A DNA stretch of 7,800 nucleotides from Archangium sp. (GTDB taxonomy: Bacteria > Myxococcota > Myxococcia > Myxococcales > Myxococcaceae), in contig JAEUJR010000402.1 in the NCBI GenBank assembly GCA_016793585.1, forward strand, positions 1 to 7,800, read 5' to 3'. Positions 5,980 through 7,800 of the stretch are shown here, piece by piece (position 1 is the first letter of the stretch; every line of letters starts with the position of its first letter). The notes beneath the pieces are model-generated. The model was not told where the DNA came from and ran no database searches. It saw nothing but the letters and a program-made list of their open reading frames with translations. The translations under genes were made by a program, and so were the position numbers.

Positions 5980-6354
5980 TCAGAGCTTCAGGTAGCGCCG
6001 CACCAGCGCGGTGAGAATCTCGGACTGGAAGGGCTTGACCAGGTACTCGCTCGCGCCGAGCTGCAGGCCACGGTTGCGGTCCTGCTCCCGGCCCTCGGTC
6101 GTGACGACGAACAGGGGCGTGTCGCGATAGTGCGGGTTCTTCTTCACGAAGTTGATCAGCTCGAGCCCGTTGATGTCGGGCATGTTGATGTCGGTGATGA
6201 TCAACGAGAAGCGGTGACGCGGCAGCACCTTGAGCGCCTCGAAGCCGCTCACCGCCGTGTAGACCTCGACGCCTTCGAGAACCTCGATGGCTGCCGCGAG
6301 CAGCTCCCGCGTCGCGCGCGAGTCTTCGACGATGAGTACCTTCCGAACGTCCAC
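5980..6354 (-). CDS. cheY: Stand-alone CheY-like response regulator
   Basis: A 124-residue single receiver domain with no output domain. The acidic pocket is Glu10-Asp11 (LIVEDSRATRE), the phospho-acceptor is Asp55 (IITDINMPDING), the switch residues are Thr85 (VVTTEG) and Tyr104 (ASEYLVKPF), and the conserved lysine is Lys107. All residues needed for phosphotransfer are present. It is the probable target of the CheA that begins 6 bases after its stop. The start is GTG at 6354, the only sensible start in frame before the first strand. No good Shine-Dalgarno sequence precedes it. It lies 63 bases beyond the previous gene, after a hairpin, so it is probably the first gene of the che-pterin transcription unit. 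A protein of this type may control motility, polarity or another kinase system; the sequence does not say which. Confidence 0.94.
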   Translation of the reverse strand: MDVRKVLIVEDSRATRELLAAAIEVLEGVEVYTAVSGFEALKVLPRHRFSLIITDINMPDINGLELINFVKKNPHYRDTPLFVVTTEGREQDRNRGLQLGASEYLVKPFQSEILTALVRRYLKL

Positions 6355-6399
6355 GTGTGGTGAGGTTAGCCCAAAAGCCGGGCGAGGCGAGCGTCGAAC

Positions 6400-6414
6400 C
6401 TGAGGCCGCCTCAG
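6400..6414 (-). terminator. GC-rich hairpin after the ribH-nusB unit
   Basis: CTGAGG (6400-6405) and CCTCAG (6409-6414) form a perfect 6-pair stem with a 3-base loop, starting 3 bases after the stop codon of the preceding gene. No T-run follows on the minus strand, so if it terminates transcription it is weak or Rho-assisted. It lies in the only gap between block 1 and cheY and marks the most likely operon boundary. Confidence 0.35.
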
Positions 6415-6417
6415 CGC

Positions 6418-6882
6418 TCAGGGGGCGATCGAGGGGTCCCCGAGCACCACGACCCGCCCGGCCTTCCACTTCGCGACCAGGGCCCGGCTCAGCACGTCTC
6501 CGACCGCGACCCGGTCGAGCTGGGGCAACAGCGGCACGGTGATGGCGATGTGCTCGGCTTTGACCTTCTCGAGCATGCCGAGGCTGCCCGTGATGGCGTG
6601 TTCGAGCCCCAGGGTCGTCACCGAACGGGAGGCGCCCAGCCCCACCGCGAACACCTTGCCGGGCGCGATGCGCGCGTCTGACGGCATCAACAACCGCTCT
6701 CCTGGAGCGCCGGTGAAGAAGCCCTCGCTCAGCGCGCGCGACAACGCGCCACACAGCCGCCAATCGACGAAGCCGTTGCCGCCCTGCAAGGGCCGCTGAT
6801 CTTCGGGAACGAGGCACACCACTGCGTCGAGATCATCGAGCGTGTCGACGGCGTGCAGTGACGGCTCCTTCACGAGCGACAT
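6418..6882 (-). CDS. M17 leucyl aminopeptidase N-terminal domain-like protein
   Basis: A 154-residue protein resembling the macro-like N-terminal domain of M17 peptidases (PepA family). It has a beta-strand start (DDLDAVVCLVPEDQRPL, 16-32), the segment FFTGAPGERLLMPSDARIAPG (55-75), then a strand-turn KVFAVGLGASRS (76-87) where M17 N-domains have their conserved V-x-G-LG turn, and further alternating strands and helices. The catalytic C-terminal domain, with its two metal sites and NTDAEGR-type motif, is absent: a stop is reached at 6418 and a different gene follows. It is therefore not a peptidase by itself. It may bind a nucleotide-like ligand, act as a regulator, or be a scaffold; I cannot tell. 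The ATG at 6882 is 3 bases after nusB's stop, with AAGG about 8 bases upstream inside nusB, so it is co-transcribed with nusB. The family assignment is from pattern recognition. Confidence 0.7.
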   Translation of the reverse strand: MSLVKEPSLHAVDTLDDLDAVVCLVPEDQRPLQGGNGFVDWRLCGALSRALSEGFFTGAPGERLLMPSDARIAPGKVFAVGLGASRSVTTLGLEHAITGSLGMLEKVKAEHIAITVPLLPQLDRVAVGDVLSRALVAKWKAGRVVVLGDPSIAP

Positions 6883-6885
6883 CGA

Positions 6886-7311
6886 TCAGGCCTTGTCGAG
6901 CGCGATGGCGATGCGATCGAGCACGCCGTTGATGAAGGCCGCGGAGTCTTCGGTGCCGAACAGCTTCGCCAGCTCGATGGCCTCGTTGAGGGTCACCTTG
7001 CGGGGAATGTCGGGGCGGTGCTTGAGCTCGAAGACGCCCAGCCGCAGCACGTTGCGATCGACCCGCTGCATGCGATCGATGCGCCAGTTCTGGCTGTGCT
7101 GCTCGATCAGCAGATCGAGGTCGGCCCGCTGGGCGTGAACGCCGTCGACCAGCTCGATGGCGAACGCGTGGGCAGCGTCGTCGCGGGGCCCCTGATCGTC
7201 GGAGGCCGCCCAGGCGGCTTCGACGGCCTCACGGGGCGTGGCCTTGTCGTTCTGATCGAGCTGGTAGAGCGCCTGCAGTGCGCGCTCGCGGCCCGTGCGA
7301 CGGCTCCCCAC
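6886..7311 (-). CDS. nusB: Transcription antitermination factor NusB
   Basis: A 141-residue all-helical RNA-binding protein. NusB pairs with NusE (ribosomal protein S10) on boxA RNA in antitermination complexes, chiefly on rRNA operons. Visible signatures are GRERALQALYQLDQ (7-20), DRMQRVDRNVLRLGVFEL (79-96), IPRKVTLNEAIELAKLFGTE (102-121) and SAAFINGVLDRI (123-134), which is the typical order and length. The GTG start at 7311 is 2 bases after ribH's TAA. The frame stays open further upstream to 7629, but that extension is Arg-rich and shadows ribH, so it was discarded. A GGGAG about 10 bases upstream, inside the end of ribH, may serve as its ribosome binding site. The ribH-nusB order is common in bacteria and supports both calls. 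Confidence 0.97.
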   Translation of the reverse strand: MGSRRTGRERALQALYQLDQNDKATPREAVEAAWAASDDQGPRDDAAHAFAIELVDGVHAQRADLDLLIEQHSQNWRIDRMQRVDRNVLRLGVFELKHRPDIPRKVTLNEAIELAKLFGTEDSAAFINGVLDRIAIALDKA

Positions 7312-7313
7312 GG

Positions 7314-7787
7314 TTACTTCGCTCCCATGCGCGCGTAGAGGTTCACCATCTCGATGCACGCGACGGCCGCTTCGGCGCCCTTGTTGCCGGCCTTCACGCC
7401 AGCGCGATCGACCGCCTGCTCGATGGAGTCGGTGGTGAGCACACCAAAGGTGACGGCCGCGTCGGCGTTCAGCGTCGCCTGGCCCACGCCCTTCGCGACC
7501 TCGGAGGCGACGTAGTCGAAGTGCGGCGTGCCCCCACGAATGACGCAGCCGAGCGCGATGACGCCGGCATACTGCTTCGAGTCGCTGACACGGCGAACGA
7601 GGCCGGTGAGCTCCCAGGTACCGGGGCACCGATAGACGTCGACGTCAGCGTCGGCCACGCCGTGGCGGGTGAGCGCGTCGAGGGCGCCCGAGAGCAGCTG
7701 CTCGGTGATGAAGCCGTTGAAGCGGCTCACGCAGATGGCGAAGCGGCCCTTCGGCGAGACGAGGTTTCCTTCGAAGAAGCGAGGCAT
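7314..7787 (-). CDS. ribH: 6,7-dimethyl-8-ribityllumazine synthase
   Basis: A 157-residue lumazine synthase, the penultimate enzyme of riboflavin synthesis. It condenses 5-amino-6-ribitylamino-uracil with 3,4-dihydroxy-2-butanone 4-phosphate, usually as an icosahedral or pentameric assembly in the cytoplasm. Signatures are SRFNGFITEQLLSGAL (21-36), CPGTWEL (54-60, the family's PGxxE substrate loop), GCVIRGGTPHFDYVASE (80-96) with catalytic His89, FGVLTTDSIEQA (115-125) and AGNKGAEAA (133-141), where Lys135-Gly136 and neighbours bind phosphate. The start is the ATG at 7787 with GGTGAG (7795-7800) 7 bases upstream; a GTG at 7799 is in frame but would overlap that site. The gene is complete. The upstream gene, often ribBA, is outside the window. 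Confidence 0.97.
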   Translation of the reverse strand: MPRFFEGNLVSPKGRFAICVSRFNGFITEQLLSGALDALTRHGVADADVDVYRCPGTWELTGLVRRVSDSKQYAGVIALGCVIRGGTPHFDYVASEVAKGVGQATLNADAAVTFGVLTTDSIEQAVDRAGVKAGNKGAEAAVACIEMVNLYARMGAK

Positions 7788-7794
7788 GTGTTTT

Positions 7795-7800
7795 CTCACC
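7795..7800 (-). promoter_or_regulatory. Ribosome binding site deciding the ribH start
   Basis: The minus strand reads GGTGAG, 7 bases before the ATG at 7787. This supports that ATG over the in-frame GTG at 7799. The TGA inside the site could also be the stop of an upstream gene, but that gene is not visible. Confidence 0.4.

Noticed and set aside
6379..6394. Sigma-54-like spacing (GG-N10-GC) upstream of cheY on the minus strand
   Set aside because: Only the GG and GC and a few other positions match and the -12 element is not TTGC. Chance is likely in GC-rich DNA. No convincing -10/-35 pair was found either.
5870..6817. 315-codon minus-strand frame
   Set aside because: Extremely Arg-rich with no recognisable motif. 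It overlaps cheY, the end of the M17-like gene and the cheA start in other frames, all of which have clear family signatures.
7312..7629. Long N-terminal extension of nusB
   Set aside because: The added residues are Arg-rich and are ribH read in another frame. NusB homology begins right after the GTG at 7311.
1..7800. Very frequent TCGA/GTCGAC-type words across the window
   Set aside because: Spread evenly through genes and in line with codon use (GTC GAC, CTC GAG). There is no array spacing or conserved unit, so it is not a repeat family.

Overview
The window is high-GC bacterial DNA in which every convincing gene lies on the minus strand, so transcription runs from high to low coordinates. 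The codon style (heavy use of GTC/GAC/GAG/CTC and G or C third positions), the very tight gene packing and the style of the CheA all suggest a myxobacterium (Myxococcota). This is an inference: there is no rRNA or other marker to settle it.

Layout in transcription order. (1) 7787-6418: ribH (lumazine synthase), nusB (transcription antitermination factor) and a small protein resembling the N-terminal domain of M17 leucyl aminopeptidases. They are packed with gaps of 2 and 3 bases. A GC-rich hairpin follows the last stop codon. (2) 6354-3303: a compact chemosensory set, cheY (stand-alone receiver), cheA (histidine kinase) and cheW (adaptor), with gaps of 6 and 1 bases. No chemoreceptor, CheR or CheB is in the window. 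(3) 3306-1562: a pterin set, a dihydroneopterin aldolase (FolB) fused to a C-terminal cupin, QueD (6-carboxytetrahydropterin synthase) and a divergent FolE (GTP cyclohydrolase I). (4) 1565-174: an FAD-linked oxidase of the GlcD/D-lactate dehydrogenase family. (5) A 110-base gap, then the first 21 codons of another minus-strand gene that leaves the window at base 1.

The most unusual point is that blocks 2, 3 and 4 read as one unit. cheW's stop overlaps the start of folB-cupin (ATGA), queD's stop overlaps the folE start (ATGA), and folE's stop overlaps the oxidase start (GTGA). The only longer gap is 57 bases, between folB-cupin and queD. A receptor-less CheA/CheW/CheY module thus appears translationally coupled to a pterin pathway with two odd members: a FolB-cupin fusion and a FolE with Gln where the catalytic His (E. 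coli His179) should be. I regard this as the candidate undescribed system. A functional link between signalling and pterin chemistry is a hypothesis from gene order only.

The other genes are standard housekeeping types. I saw no tRNA, rRNA, insertion sequence, CRISPR array or clear sign of horizontal transfer.
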